Source: Acanthornis magna (Eukaryota; Chordata; Aves; Passeriformes; Acanthizidae). From it: a DNA stretch of 64,000 nt. Shown here in pieces: positions 35,870-47,599 of the stretch (positions within the stretch are counted from its first letter, which is position 1; every line of letters starts with the position of its first letter). The stretch is from assembly GCA_036785705.1 (NCBI GenBank), contig JAWUZG010000159.1:1178001-1242000 (forward strand), in the 5' to 3' direction. Made by a program: the position numbers and the translations under genes. The notes beneath the pieces were generated by a model, which was given only the letters and a program-made list of their open reading frames with translations, made no database searches and was not told where the DNA came from.

Positions 35870-38030
35870 CCAGCCCAGGGAGGGGCCAGACAGCCTCAGC
35901 TGATTGCACCCCCGCCAGGTAGGGCACAGGTGAGGAAGAGGAAGGTGAAGGCAACAATGCACAGAGCTCTGGTGCTGCAGGGATGGGGCAGGGACTGGGA
36001 TGGGGACAGGGATGGCTTTCTGTGGGTTTGGGCATCTGGGGGAGCAGGGATGGGGCTGTACCCCCCCATGGTGGTGCCCCCTCCCACTGCATCACTGCTC
36101 CTGCCAGCTCCAGTGGCTTGGCCCCCCAACTGGGGCCCCCCATTATCCCTCCTGGGCTCCACAGGCCCTGCTGGGGGGCGAAGGGGGCTCCCCCCCCGTG
36201 AGCCCCTGCGTGGGTGGTGGCTCCTGCTGACACCTCGCTGCCCGGGCGCGTGGGGCTGACGTGGCTGTGACCGGGATCCCGTGTCCCACGCCCTTCCAGC
36301 CATCACTTGGGACACGTGCCAGGTGTGGGAGTCCCAAGCTGCAGGTGGAAAAACTGAGCCAGCGCAGAGCTCAGCACGGGGTGGCTGTGGCATCCCGCTG
36401 CCATGGGCCACCACCATGTCACCTGGGGATCCAGCCCTCCAGCACCCACTGGTGACATTCTGCTGTCAGCATTGGGGATGCCATGGGCCACTGTGTCCCC
36501 AAGAGGTGGGCAGGGGGTGCTGAGGGCACTTGGCCAGGTCTGGAGCAGGTGGCACTGACCCAGATCTCCCCGGCATGGGGCCAGTCCTGCTCTGGAGCCA
36601 CAGCCAGGCACGTCTCAGCTCCCTGTGCCTCTGCTCCAGCATGCCAGGCCAGGAGGAAGTGTTTTATTTACTGGTGTTATTTTTAGCTGGATGGTGCCTG
36701 GCTGCCTTGACCAGCCCAGGACAAGAACAGCCCAAACGCCAGCGGCAGGGAGAGTCCTACACAGACAGAGAGGATTGTTCTCTGGAGTCTGTTATTCCCT
36801 GAAACCCTCATCCTCACAAAATCAGAGCTGGAAAGACCCATGCCCCACCTGCACTCGTGGGTGCTGCAGGAGCTGAGAGCCCAAGGGCAGGGGGGTTCCC
36901 CCAGCCTTCCCCCAGCCCTGGCTCAGCCCCAGCCAGAAGCCACAGCACTGCCTGGCACCAGTTAATAATTAAAGCAAAAAAGCTTTTCAGGAAGAGAAAC
37001 CCAAATTGACCTCAAACTTCCACCCAAAGGGCAGAGCAGGGTGCTGGTGCCCCATGAGCTCCTGCTTAATTGAGCAGCAATTAAGGGCAGTGCTAATTCC
37101 TGCACAGCCCTGCACAAGCACCTGTGTTCTTGGATGCATCCCAGGGGCTGAGCTGCTCCTGCCCAAGGGCCACTGCTCCCTCCAGGGCCCGTTACACACA
37201 AACTTTGCTTGGCAGCTGGGACAGGCTGTGTTACTGATCATGGCTGCGTTATCAGTTGTGGCACACTGATCAAAGGTCATCAGCAGAGGAGTTGGGCACT
37301 GACCAACAGTGGTGCCTGAGCAGGTCCTACACACTCAACAGCCACAGCTGCAGCAGCGAAGCCCAAAGCAGGGGATGTGCTGTACCCCACGTGCCATGTC
37401 CAGCCTTCAAAAAGGACTGAAACAAATCCAGAGATGCATGGACAGGCTTCCCTGGTGCTGCAGGGACGCTGGGAACATGCATCCATCTGCCCTTCATGCT
37501 TCCAGTCTGGGCTGAGTCATGGGCACAAGGGCACGAGGCTGTGAGGGCAACACTTCATAGGTTACGGTGAGGCAATTAATTATGCAAATTCCAGCAGGCT
37601 GCCATCACCTCCCCACAGAACATAGGAGCCCCAGGCATCCCACTGTGCTCCCAGAGCTGAGCACCTGAGCCTCACACCAAGGCACGGCAGCACAGCACAA
37701 CAACCCTGGCACGGCACCCACAGCACCCCATGAGCGTGGCACAGCACCCAAAGCACCCCGTGAGCCTAGCACAGCACCCACAGCACCCTGTGAGCCTGGC
37801 ACAGCACCCACAGCACCCTGTGAGCCTGGCACAGCACCCACAGCACCCTGTGAGCCTGGCACAGCACCCCATGAGCCTTGCACAGCACGCTACAAGCCCT
37901 GAGCAGCACCCACAGCACCCCACACAGCACCCCCAGCACCTCATGAGCCCAGCATGAGTGCAGCCCAGCCCCTGCTGTGCTGAGTGACAGACGGGCGAGG
38001 GAAAAACCTCCAGGACACAGGGCTGAGAAA
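35870..38030. other. SDCBP2-FKBP1A intergenic region
   Basis: About 2.2 kb between the SDCBP2 promoter and the FKBP1A 3' end. Apart from the 30-bp minisatellite, I see no gene or recognisable element. Confidence 0.6.
37725..37930. repeat. 30-bp minisatellite
   Basis: About six units of GAGCCTGGCACAGCACCCACAGCACC(C/T)TGT type. The central copies are identical or nearly so, and the ends decay to shorter CAGCACCC units. The 30-base unit keeps frame, so long repetitive open frames appear on both strands (SLAQHPQHPV plus; TGCCGCCARL minus). These are compositional and not supported as genes. Confidence 0.95.
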
Positions 38031-38047
38031 AGCCAGCATAAAGCGTT

Positions 38048-38053
38048 TTTATT
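38048..38053 (-). terminator. FKBP1A: FKBP1A poly(A) signal
   Basis: TTTATT on the plus strand (AATAAA on the minus strand) inside AGCGTTTTTATTGCG. It ends a 3' UTR exon that begins at 39056 after a clear acceptor (TCCCCACAG). Confidence 0.75.
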
Positions 38054-39056
38054 GCGATAATAAACTGGATACCTTTGTGCGGCGGAGAAGGAAGTGACTG
38101 GCGGGAATTTCTGTTACCAACAGACTGGGCAGGGCAGAGGGAGGGGGCACAGGGGACCACTATGCGTCCTGTGAGATCAGGCAAGCAGCGATGACCAGCA
38201 TCAGGTGGCAGGAGAGAATGGGCAGGTGTGCTCAGAGCGGGGACAACGGGGGGCTGATGGTTCCTTTCCATGGGGAAGGAGGAGGACAGGGGCGTTTTCG
38301 TTGAGTTGAGCCCCCACCACCTCCCCTGCAGACAGCACCTTCCCTTTGTCCAGTCTTCCTTTTTCTTTAAAGAAAGCTCCATGCTATGGGATTTTCAGGG
38401 TGTGGTGGAGCTCTGGTGGAAACCCAACTCCCTAAATCCTAAAGTGGGCTGGAGGGGAAGGCAGGCCCACCATGAGATGGCAGGGTGAAGCAGGGGCAGG
38501 GCAGCCCTCCTTCCTCAGAGCAAACCCACAATGCCCGCAGTGATGCTCCCTGGGGAGCAGAGTAAGGCCAGGCTCCCTCGCTGTCCCATTCCAGGCAAAA
38601 TTCCTATAAACAATCCTAGTGCTACCTTGCTCTCTGCATCCCTTCAGCCTCAACAGCCTCACTCTGCTATGGCTTTTGCAGCAGCAGCAATTTCTGGTTT
38701 GAAAACACCATAAATCTGCACCCAAACAAGTAACTAACAGGATTCCTTTTGTTCAAATGACTCCTATCTAAGGTCAGCCCATCTGCGTGCTACTGGGAAA
38801 ACGTAGTCTACACCTGGAACAAAAATAAGATTAAGAACTTGACCCAAAAAAAGTTGAGGTTTACGGCGTATAGTTTAAAAAGACATAAAAACACAATACA
38901 AGGAGGAAGAGTCAGACGCAAAGCTTAGTGACCAAAGGCATTCAATCAAGGTGTAAGGTTATACAATGAGTGTAGTGGACTATCAGGAAAAGCTCCGTAC
39001 AAAGTCATGTGCACTCTTCTTGAAGCTGAGATTCTGGATTCCTCCATGTGCCAAAC

Positions 39057-40052
39057 CTGTGGGGAGAGAGGAGAGGCAGCGTGACAGAGCTGCCTGCCCG
39101 CCAGCCAAGGAGGGAACGTGCCCAGGGCACAGCAGCCTGCTCACAAACCACACTGGGCCCTCAGGGCAGCAGTCAAGTCTCGATCACAGGGGGGAGCACA
39201 GCCCCAGCCTGCCCCCAGTGTGGGGACCCCACACCTCAGAGTAGAGCCCCACAGAATCGCAGAATGGGCTGGGTTAGAAGAGACCTTAAAGACCCATCTT
39301 GTTTCAGCCTCCTGCCGCAAGCAAGGACACCTTCCACTCAACCAGGTTGCTCCAAGCCCCATCCAACCTGGCCTTGAACATTTCCAGGGATGGGGCAGCC
39401 ACAGCTTCTCTGGACAGCCTGTGCCAGGGCCTCACCACCTTCACAGGGAAGAAATTCTCCCTAATATCCTAACTTTGCCCTTTGTCAGTGTGAAGCCATT
39501 CTGCCCTGCCCTGTCACTCCAGGGCCTTGTGCAAAATCCCTCTCCAGCTCTCCTGGAGTCCCTTTAGGCGCTGAAAGGCACTCCATGATTTCCCCAGAGC
39601 CTTCTCTTCTCCAGGCTGAGCAACCCCAACTCCCAGTCTATCCCCACAGCAGAAGTGCTCCAACCCTTGGGTCATACCATCAGTGCCCACACCATCAGTC
39701 CCACGTCCTGGCAGCACGAGAGGCAGGAGGGGGAATGGCAGCTGAGCCCTGTGGTGCAGCAAGGACACTCAGAACCCAAGGCACAAAGAACTGCCACGGC
39801 AATGCCTCCATGACATGAACCCGCTCTGCCAGGCTGAGAACTTTGCATGTATCACTGTAGTGATCTGATCCCCAGCTCACCAAGAGCAACTTATACCCAC
39901 AGCAAGAGACCTACCCCATCCTTCTCATATTCCCTACTGCCATCCACTCCCCCACTCTCACCCCCATCCCACCTCCCTGCACTGTCCCAAGATCAAAGGG
40001 GCCTTGAGCTGTCCCCAGTCCACAGTCCCTGGCAGCAGCTGCCCCTCCTTAC
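39057..40052 (-). other. FKBP1A: Intron in the FKBP1A 3' UTR
   Basis: After the stop codon (40077) the minus strand reads on for 24 bases to a strong donor (CTCGG/GTAAGG, exon end 40053). An acceptor (CCCCACAG) ends at 39057. The resulting exon 39056-~38030 is entirely 3' UTR. The mammalian gene likewise has, as I recall, a non-coding last exon. With under 50 bases between stop and junction, the splice should not trigger nonsense-mediated decay. A CR1 copy lies inside the intron. Confidence 0.7.
39250..39665 (-). mobile_element. CR1 LINE fragment in FKBP1A 3' UTR intron
   Basis: A ~415-base reverse-strand CR1 3' portion: cacagaatcgcagaatgggc at the left end, then the complement of the body through gaagaaattctccctaatat and ctttgtcagtgtgaagccat. 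It is in the same orientation as FKBP1A transcription. Confidence 0.93.
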
Positions 40053-40076
40053 CCGAGGACAGGGTGCTGGGATGGG

Positions 40077-43000
40077 TCATTCCAATTTCATGAGCTCCAC
40101 ATCAAAAATTAGAGTGGCGTTTGGTGGGATGATCCCTGGGTGGCCAGTGGAGCCGTAGGCGTAATCTGGGGAGATGGTCATCTTTGCCCGCTGACCAACA
40201 CTCATCTGGGGCAGGGACAGAAACACAGGGATGTCAGGAGATGGGCACAACTGCCAGGTGACAGAGGAGGGACACAGATCTCCCTACATTGGGCAAAAGC
40301 AAGGACCCAGGCTGCACAAAGCAGGGGAATGGGAAGAATATCAGAGGAAAAAGGTAGGCAGCACAGGCTGGAAAAGGAGCAGGGCTTGAGACGTCCTTTA
40401 CACAAGGGAAGGCAGGGAACGCCAGGCCATTCCCTCCAGCCACCAGCATCTTTGTGCTTGTGTTGCCAGCGTGGCACAGAGTAGGGACAGTCACGCGGGC
40501 AGGAGCCGAAGCTGTGCCATGCCCACAGCGTGGGATCACAGCCTGGAGCTGTGCCGTGCCCACCATCCCTCCCTCCATGTGGGCTTCAGAGCCCGGGAGG
40601 CCTGAGCGCTCCCGCCGTGCTCATTCAGAGCTGACTCAGTGCAGAAATGTCACCGCTGAGTCACCGACGTGCCGTAGGTGTTGCTGGGGTCTGGCCCAGC
40701 TCCATTCCTGCCAGCTGGCAGGTGGCAATGCAGAAGGTGATATTCACACCCACACCTCCCAGCGCCGAGGGGGTGGAACAGGGGAATAAAATAAAAAAAT
40801 AATAAAATAGAGAACGAGCTGCATGCACACAGTGATTGCTGCCCACGCTGCAGCTCCCAGCGCAGCACAGCCTGGCACGGGAAGTGCGAGGCGGAGGAGC
40901 TCCGGGCACCTGAGCGACTCCTTCCTCCCAGCCGCGGATCACCTCCTGCTTGCCCATCACAAACTTGAACGGCTTGTTCCTGTCGCGAGAGGAATCAAAC
41001 TTCTTCCCATCCTCCAGCATACCTGGTGAGAGAGAGGGAGATGATGGTGATACAGGGACAGAGCCATGCGCACCAGTGTGAGATGCTGTGACCTGGCAGC
41101 CTGAGCAGGTGACAATTACATGGCTCTGAGTCAAAGACGTGTCTCAGCTCATCCTCCTTTTCCCTGGGAAACACCTGTACAGGAGGGGAAACCCCTGGAG
41201 CATCACCCATCCTGGGGCAGGGCAGGACGACTTAACTGTTTTGGCCCAAAGAGAAGTGCTCCTCTGGGCCAGGAGCAAGGACTGACAGGTGAGCAAACGG
41301 ATGGGGGAAGAAAACCTTGCCCATCTCGCAGCACCACCAATAGCCATTTTTCAGGCAGCAGGATCTGACCTTGTGCTTCCCATCCCACCAGAAAAAACGC
41401 TTCTCACTCCTCACCAGGCTTCCACCTTCAGGCACCCAAAACACTGATGACACTCCAGTGCCCCATCTGGAGGCCGTGACTGGCCTCCAGCCTTGCCCGT
41501 GCCCAGCTGTATCCTGCTGCTCTGAGCCAAATCCCTGCTGGACCAAGGAATGATGACAGGGAGAGTGCTGGATGCGTGTGCCTGGGGCACCCCTCACTCC
41601 CCAGCACGGGCTGAGCCAGGCTGATATCCCCAGAGCTAAATATAACTCTCCAGCATGAGCTAAGGAGGAATTTCCTCCCCTCCCTTGCTCCCTGCCTGAC
41701 CTTCTTGGGGAATCTTGGAGCTGGTGCTGCCTTATAGGAGCAGTAACTCCACTGGTCAGCTCCTATAAGGCAGGTCCAGCTCTGCATTGCCACAGACAGT
41801 GCCCTATACAATAAATCCTGTGTGATAAGAGCAAAATTAAACTCTCTTCCAAATGCTTTTCACTTCTTCATTTCCCAAAACAGCCCAAAAATCCTCTTAT
41901 CCTGCCTAGAAACTGCTCTATAGCCTTGGAAAACCAAACTTCCCCAGGAAGGCATGGGGCAGATTGACTTCCCTTTGCCAGGGCATGTGTGCAAGGGAAA
42001 AGGTGTTTGTGAAAAAGACAGGATGGGGGATCTCAGCCCCTGCTTCCACTGTGACCACAGGGAATGGCACACAGGAACCAGCAGCCAGTGATGGGAAACG
42101 CTGCATGGAAAGGGGATGGGAGAAAATACATCACCTTTGCAGGGGCAACAAGTACTGAGAGCGGTGGGCTCCTCTCAGGGAGGAGAGCTAAGTTTTCAAT
42201 TTAACAGACAGCAAAAATCCCTTCTCCAGCGTGTCGAGCGTCAGCTCAGCCGGTCACGCTGTAGCCCTGGACTTTGGAATAGTAAATCTGGAGTTCTCTC
42301 ATTTCCTCCTTCCAGGATAAACCTCTTGTCGCTGAACCTGCTTCCAGCCCTGTCTGGCACTGCTCCTTGCTCCCGTCCGCTAGCCTTCCTCCCGCCTGGC
42401 AGCAGGGACACAGGGCAGGCCATGCCGGCTGGCACCGGCAGCGCTGCCTGGCTGCGGCCCCAGCTGACCCTGACTCGGCTCCAAGCCCTCCAGCACTGCA
42501 ATGAGCCGGGGTGGCTGACGAAGGACAGAGGGGACAGCTCTCTGCCACCCTTGTCCCTGGACGCCCACCAAGGAGAAACCCTGAGGGCCACGCAGCACAA
42601 CCCCCTACTCGTCACAGCAAGCAGGGACTACCGGGATGCTCCTGAGGTATCCACAGCCCACAGAAGTGCATCCCGTTCGATGTCCTGACCAAGGGAATGC
42701 AGAGGCACCATCAGCAGTGCAGGAGATGTTGCCAACCTTACATAGAAGTGGATGGTGCTGCCTGACCCTGCTGCCAAGCTCACCCGTCCCAGTCCAGCCT
42801 CAGGAAGCATTTCAGAGCTTGCAGCTCCCGGGCTGCAGAAGAGAGGGACTGATGGGCTAGGCTGGTTGCAGCAGCATGAGGGATCGATCGCTCAGCTGCT
42901 CCCGGACCAGGATGGAGAAGGTCATACACGGGAGCCTGTCTCTGCTCCCTAGCATGGGGCTGCCATGTTTCCCCATCATGCCAGCGGGGAAAACAAAGAG

Positions 43001-46000
43001 GCTCCAATGCTTTGGAGACAGCATCCTCATCTCAGGCACTTCCTCTGCCTGCAAGCCTCCTGGGAGATTTCTCCAGCCCTGGACAAGTATGAGCAACCAT
43101 TTCCTCATCCCTGCCATCCCCAAGCAAGGAGATAACGAGATCTTAAAGCTATTATGGAGGCCAAGCATCCTCTGGCAAAAGCAGAACACCATGAGCAGCA
43201 GACAGCCCCTGGCACATCCCAGCTCATTCAAGCCCCTGACAGGGCTCCGTGTTTGTCACCCCCAGTCCTGCAAGGAGGACAGAGCCCACAAAGGTAGGTT
43301 ATGGAGACCCACATGCCCTGGTTCTCATCCTGAAGGATTTGAGCCTCTAGAGATCCCAGCTGCGCTACACAGACCCCTGGGGGTTTCAGGGAATCACAGT
43401 GAGGAGGAGCAGGGAGCTCTACAGCCGGGGCTGCAGCAGCCATAGGATGAGCTCTGGAGTGTAGCCCCAGCCCCAGACAGGCAGCGTGGCCCTGCCAGGT
43501 CTCTGCCACACTTGGCAGGCAGGAGCTGGGAGACGCCGGCTGCAACGTGCGACTTGGCTCTGGGCCCCCTGGGCGGGCAGAGGCAGCGGAGAGCAGCACT
43601 GGAGCAGGCACAGTCAGCCCTGGGACAAACCTGCCGGGTCGGGTTCTGCCGGGGGTGCAGAGCCCCACCCGCACCCCCCTCCTCCATCCCCTCCAGGGTG
43701 CTGATCCTTGGCACAGCCATTGCCCAGGGGCTCCGGCACAGAGCCAGCCTCCCGAGGAGAGGCAGGAAGAGACCAGAGCAGTGGGGCAGGCACCTCTGCT
43801 CCAGCTGGGACAAGATGGAAAAGCCTTCCCAGAAGCCCTGGAATACCCAGCATGCTCCAAACCCCTGCTCAGGGCCTGGCAGGAGAGAGGACCCCAGCGC
43901 AGGCAGGGAAGGGGGTGCAGGAGATAGTGCTGAGCTCCCACAGCTGCCACAACCCATGAACTGGCAGTCCCACGCCTTGGGAGGAAACACCTCACAACCA
44001 CAGGGCATTCGCTGAGCAGCGGGAGAGCATCAAGGGCAGCACCCAGAGCATTGAAAGCAGCATGCAGGGCATTGAAAGCAGCACCCAGAGCAGCCAGAGA
44101 AGCACCATCACCCCAGGGACTGTGCTCGGGAGCTAGGGAGGACAGCGGTACTCTCAGTGCTGTCCTGCCTGGAGAAACAAAGCTTTCTCCAGTATCCCTC
44201 TCTGCTCCAAGCCCACCTCGCTCAGAGATCCCACATGCTGAGAGTGTGCTTTGCCACTCAGGCAAAGCCATTTGGCCAATCCATGTCAGACTTGCTCCTG
44301 TCCTGGCACTCCCCGGAATGACCATGGCCCCTCATTGCCCCTCCTGAAGTACAGTGCGGTGCCCACAGTCTCCCCACAGAGCATGTCCCCCCTGGCACCA
44401 GCACTGCAGGACCCCCAACTGCACAGCACCCTCCTCTGCCCCCACTCTGACTCAAGGGGGCTCAGCTCTGTTGGCCCCCAATGCACATCCTCTCCCCACT
44501 GATTCACTCCCACATCAAAGGCTCTTTCAGACACCCTACAGTACAAGCTCTCCACAAAAAGACCTGGGACAAAGGAGGGGAAACAGGTCTGATTCCACCA
44601 GATCCCCCCATACATCTCCATCTCTGCAATTCCAGTGTAAGGAACTGGTGTAAGAACTGGCATCTCCAAGGAGGAGGCCCAGACGTTGCTCTTCTCTCCA
44701 CCCTTTCTCCAGTGCTGCCCTCCTGCACCAGAGGTGCCTGTCTGTCCATCCTGGGATGCTCTCGGCAGGGCCATGCCCACGGAGCAGGAGCTTGGGCACA
44801 GGCAGAAGCAGTACCAGCCACTGGCTGACCAAGCCAGCTTCCCCACAGTCCCTCACCCTTGGATTCACTGCTTTTTTCCCAAATGGTGTTTACCCAAACC
44901 ACTGTGCATCCATAACCCAGCGCAGGGAGAGCTGTCTCCCGCACACCACAGGCTGGATCTCCCCAGCACTGGAGCAAAGGGCAACTGGGGACAGAGCCAA
45001 TGCAGGGTTCTGGAAGGAGTCCTGGAGCTCAGCACCTCCAGCACTGCACTCTGCCACCATCCCTGATGCTGCTCTGGGATCCGCAAGTGCTGCAACCAGG
45101 CCGGGAATCAAAGGTTTGTAAGGTTTCCCGTGAGCCAAGCCCTGCTCCTGTCTCTGGCAGAGCTGGCTGCAGGAACTGCGCTGCCGACGCAGGGAAATGG
45201 CATCAGGGCCTGGAGGTGTTTGATTCCTGCTGCCTGCCGAGGCGGGGGGGCAGGAGCTGCCTGCGGAGGGAATGGGGGTGGGGATAAAGGACAAATGGAG
45301 ACAATAACAACAAAAAAAAACAAAATAAAGGAAATTAGAGAACCCCTCCCAGGCGCAGCGGTTTGCTGCTGCTGGGGAGGGTCCGTCGGGAGCAAGTCAC
45401 CACGTAGCACTTCGCCTGAAGCACTGTGACGTGGGGACAGAATACTGGTGACCCCCAAGCAGCTCTGCCAGGATGGGGGACAGAGCCGGGGAGAGCAGCC
45501 AAGCTCCAGCAGCGCCACAGGAGGGGAGAGCCGGCGCAGGGAGCCAGAGGGTTGGGAGCCAGGAGGGCTGGCAGGCGGCAGGACTGGCCCACCGGGAGCC
45601 ACTTGACTGCCTGCCAGCCTCTCTTTGTTCTTCCACCGGCGGAGGAAACGGGGCGGCCGGGCAGACCAAGCTGCTTCCTCTCCCTGCTGACGAGGGAACG
45701 GGAAGGACGGGGGAGATGGAGGAGCAGCAGATGGGCTGGATGCCCGCCGAGCCCTCCCAGCCGGCCGGGCCCTGCTCCGCAGAGAGGGGCACCCCCAGCC
45801 CCGTAAGAGGAGTGAGGGGAGGCGGAAAATGCTGGGGCGGGAATGGGAATTGGTTATTAGCAAAAACAGTCACAAATGAGTCGTTAACTCGTTTTTACCA
45901 CCCCGATGAGCCAAAGCTCTACAAAAGGCAGCCGAGGGGAACAAGAGCCCTCAGGGTGACCCCCAAAACATTTTTTTGGGGTCCCAAGGTTGGTTTCTTT

Positions 46001-46954
46001 CCTCCTCCAGCTCGCAGAAGGCTGCTGGAGGACACGACCCTCCCTGCCTTTGGGGCAGCCCCTCATCGAAGCACTACCCCAGCCACTAAACAGCACCCTG
46101 GTTACATGCACCGGGGCCCCCCAAAAAACCCAGGATGCGGGTCTGGGGCGGCTCCACGGGCACCCCTGGTGTCACCCTGCAAGGGAGAAGGGGCTGGGGC
46201 AGGATTAGGGAGGGGGATCACACTCCTGCAGTGAGCTGTGGCAGGAGGGGCCCCGCTCTGAAGAAGCGGACCCCAAAGCTCTCGGGGGGTGACTCGTGGG
46301 GCCCGTGGGGTCTCCAGGCTCAGCCGCCCCACAGCCCGCGGGTCTCGGCTGCCCTGGGACCCCCAGGGCTCTCCCCGGGGTGCCCCTGCCTGCACCCCGG
46401 GGCCGCCACCGGCTCGTTCCCCGGTGCACCCCCAAAAAGAAGGCTGGATACGTGTGGGAAAGGCCCCTCCATTGCTAAGGCTGAGAGAGAGACGGGGACA
46501 ACGGGGTCTCCCCACGGCCACGGGGCACCGACAGGACCTCCATCCCCACCGCGGGGCCCATCCGCGCCCCCCGGGAAAGGCACGGACTCCTCTTTCCCCC
46601 GTGGAGCGCCGCGGCCCATCCGAGCCGCCGGGCCCGGGGTCCCCGCGGGCAGGCAGGCGGGGGCGGGGTGGGGACGGCAGGCCCCGCTCCCTCGGGGTCC
46701 GGGCCGGTCCGACCCCCCGCCCCTCCGCTCCCGGCGCCGGCGGGGCCGCCCCGCACTCACCCGTGTAGTGCACCACGCAGGTCTGGCCGCGCTTGGGGAA
46801 CGTCCGCCCTGCGGGGAGACACACGCCGTCACCCCGCGGCACCGGGACCCACACCGGCACCCGCGGGGACGGCAGGGAGAAGGGCTGGGGGGGGGGAGCG
46901 GGCTCGCCGCTGCTCACCGTCGCCGGGGGCGATGGTCTCCACATGCACGCCCAT
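40077..46954 (-). CDS. FKBP1A: FKBP12 peptidyl-prolyl cis-trans isomerase
   Basis: Cytosolic prolyl isomerase that binds FK506 and rapamycin, and associates with ryanodine receptors and the type I TGF-beta receptor. Coding exons are 46954-46918, 46808-46761, 41022-40910 and 40205-40077: 327 bases, 108 residues, exactly the family length. In mature numbering the pocket residues Y26, F36, D37, W59 and Y82 and the IIPP loop are all present ([19 protein letters not shown] at the end). Compared with human I see only conservative changes: H3, A8, V49, M50, M74, S84, N94, I98, M105. The start has a strong context (GGCATGG). A second in-frame ATG 29 codons upstream (47041) is noted as a finding. The phases (1, 1, 0) match the vertebrate gene. 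Confidence 0.97.
41023..46760 (-). other. FKBP1A: FKBP1A intron 2
   Basis: A 5.7-kb GC-rich intron. Long overlapping open frames on both strands (up to 365 codons near 43.2-44.3 kb) have no family resemblance and compete in the same region, so I call no gene. A small duplicated CATTGAAAGCAGCA(C/T) motif lies at 44049-44094. Confidence 0.65.
41728..41772. repeat. Perfect 14-bp inverted repeat (hairpin)
   Basis: The left arm TGCCTTATAGGAGC (41728-41741) and right arm GCTCCTATAAGGCA (41759-41772) are exact reverse complements with a 17-base loop. It lies in FKBP1A intron 2, about 700 bases upstream of coding exon 3 on the minus strand. Confidence 0.9.
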
Positions 46955-47260
46955 GCCGGTGCCGGTGCCGCTCGCACCCGCAGCGTCCGCAGACCGACGG
47001 AGGAGGGGCCGCGTGTGCGCAGCCGTGAGAGTCACCGCCATAGAGCCCGCCCGCCCCACCGTGGAGCCCGCCCGTCACTTCCATAGATCCCGCCCGACCT
47101 TCCACAGATCCCGCCCGCCACCACCGCCCAGCCGTGCCGCCCTGGCCGCCGCCATCTTCCGCCCCCCCGCCCGCCGCCATCTCGGCTCCGCGCGGTTGCC
47201 GGGGGAACGCGGGCCCGGCCGCGAGGGACCTCGGGCCTGCTGTGCCCCTTCATCGCCATT
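46470..47260 (-). promoter_or_regulatory. FKBP1A: FKBP1A CpG-island promoter
   Basis: A dense CpG island covers coding exons 1 and 2 and upstream sequence. Four tandem ~21-base units at 47042-47125 each carry a CCCGCCC GC-box (Sp1 type). Further upstream, two GCCGCCATCT motifs (47148-47158 and 47173-47182) read as AAGATGGCGGC-like YY1 sites on the minus strand, the usual arrangement at TATA-less start sites. Transcription probably starts in 47.05-47.18 kb. Confidence 0.75.
47042..47125 (-). repeat. Four-copy ~21-bp GC-box tandem array
   Basis: Units start AGAGCCCGCCCG, GGAGCCCGCCCG, AGATCCCGCCCG and AGATCCCGCCCG, each followed by a variable CACC/CTTCCA part. The first unit overlaps the upstream in-frame ATG of FKBP1A. 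Confidence 0.85.
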
Positions 47261-47314
47261 TCCAGCCCGGACAGCCGCGGGGTGCGTGCCTCACACAGCC
47301 TCAGTTAGATTGGA

Positions 47315-47560
47315 AAAGCCCTCTGCGATCCCCGAGTACAGCCTGTGACCCAGCACCACCGTGTCAACTAGAGCAGGGCACTGAGCGCCACATCCCATCT
47401 TTCTTAAACAACTCCAGGGACGGTGACTCCACCACCTTCCTGGGCAGCCCATTCCAACGTCTAATTACCCTTTCTGTGCAGAAATTCAATCAAATGTCCA
47501 ACCTAAACCTCCCCTGGCGCATCCTAGGACCATGTCCTCTCATCCTGTCTCTTGTTCCGC
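47315..47560 (-). mobile_element. CR1 LINE fragment
   Basis: Reverse-strand CR1-family sequence: gattggaaaagccctctgcg at the left, then aacaactccagggacggtga and ttctgtgcagaaattcaatc blocks. It lies just upstream of the FKBP1A CpG island. Confidence 0.85.
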
Positions 47561-47599
47561 TGCAATGGACACAGTAAGGGCTGCAGTGCAGACCCAGGG

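Noticed and set aside
37672..38382. 236-codon minus-strand frame with CCARLTGCCG repeats
   Set aside because: Product of the 30-bp minisatellite. The resemblance to Cys-rich repeat proteins is compositional, and it overlaps the FKBP1A 3' UTR.
43228..44325. 365-codon minus-strand frame in FKBP1A intron 2
   Set aside because: Several other frames are also open in this GC-rich intron, no domain is recognisable, and no splice or promoter context supports it.
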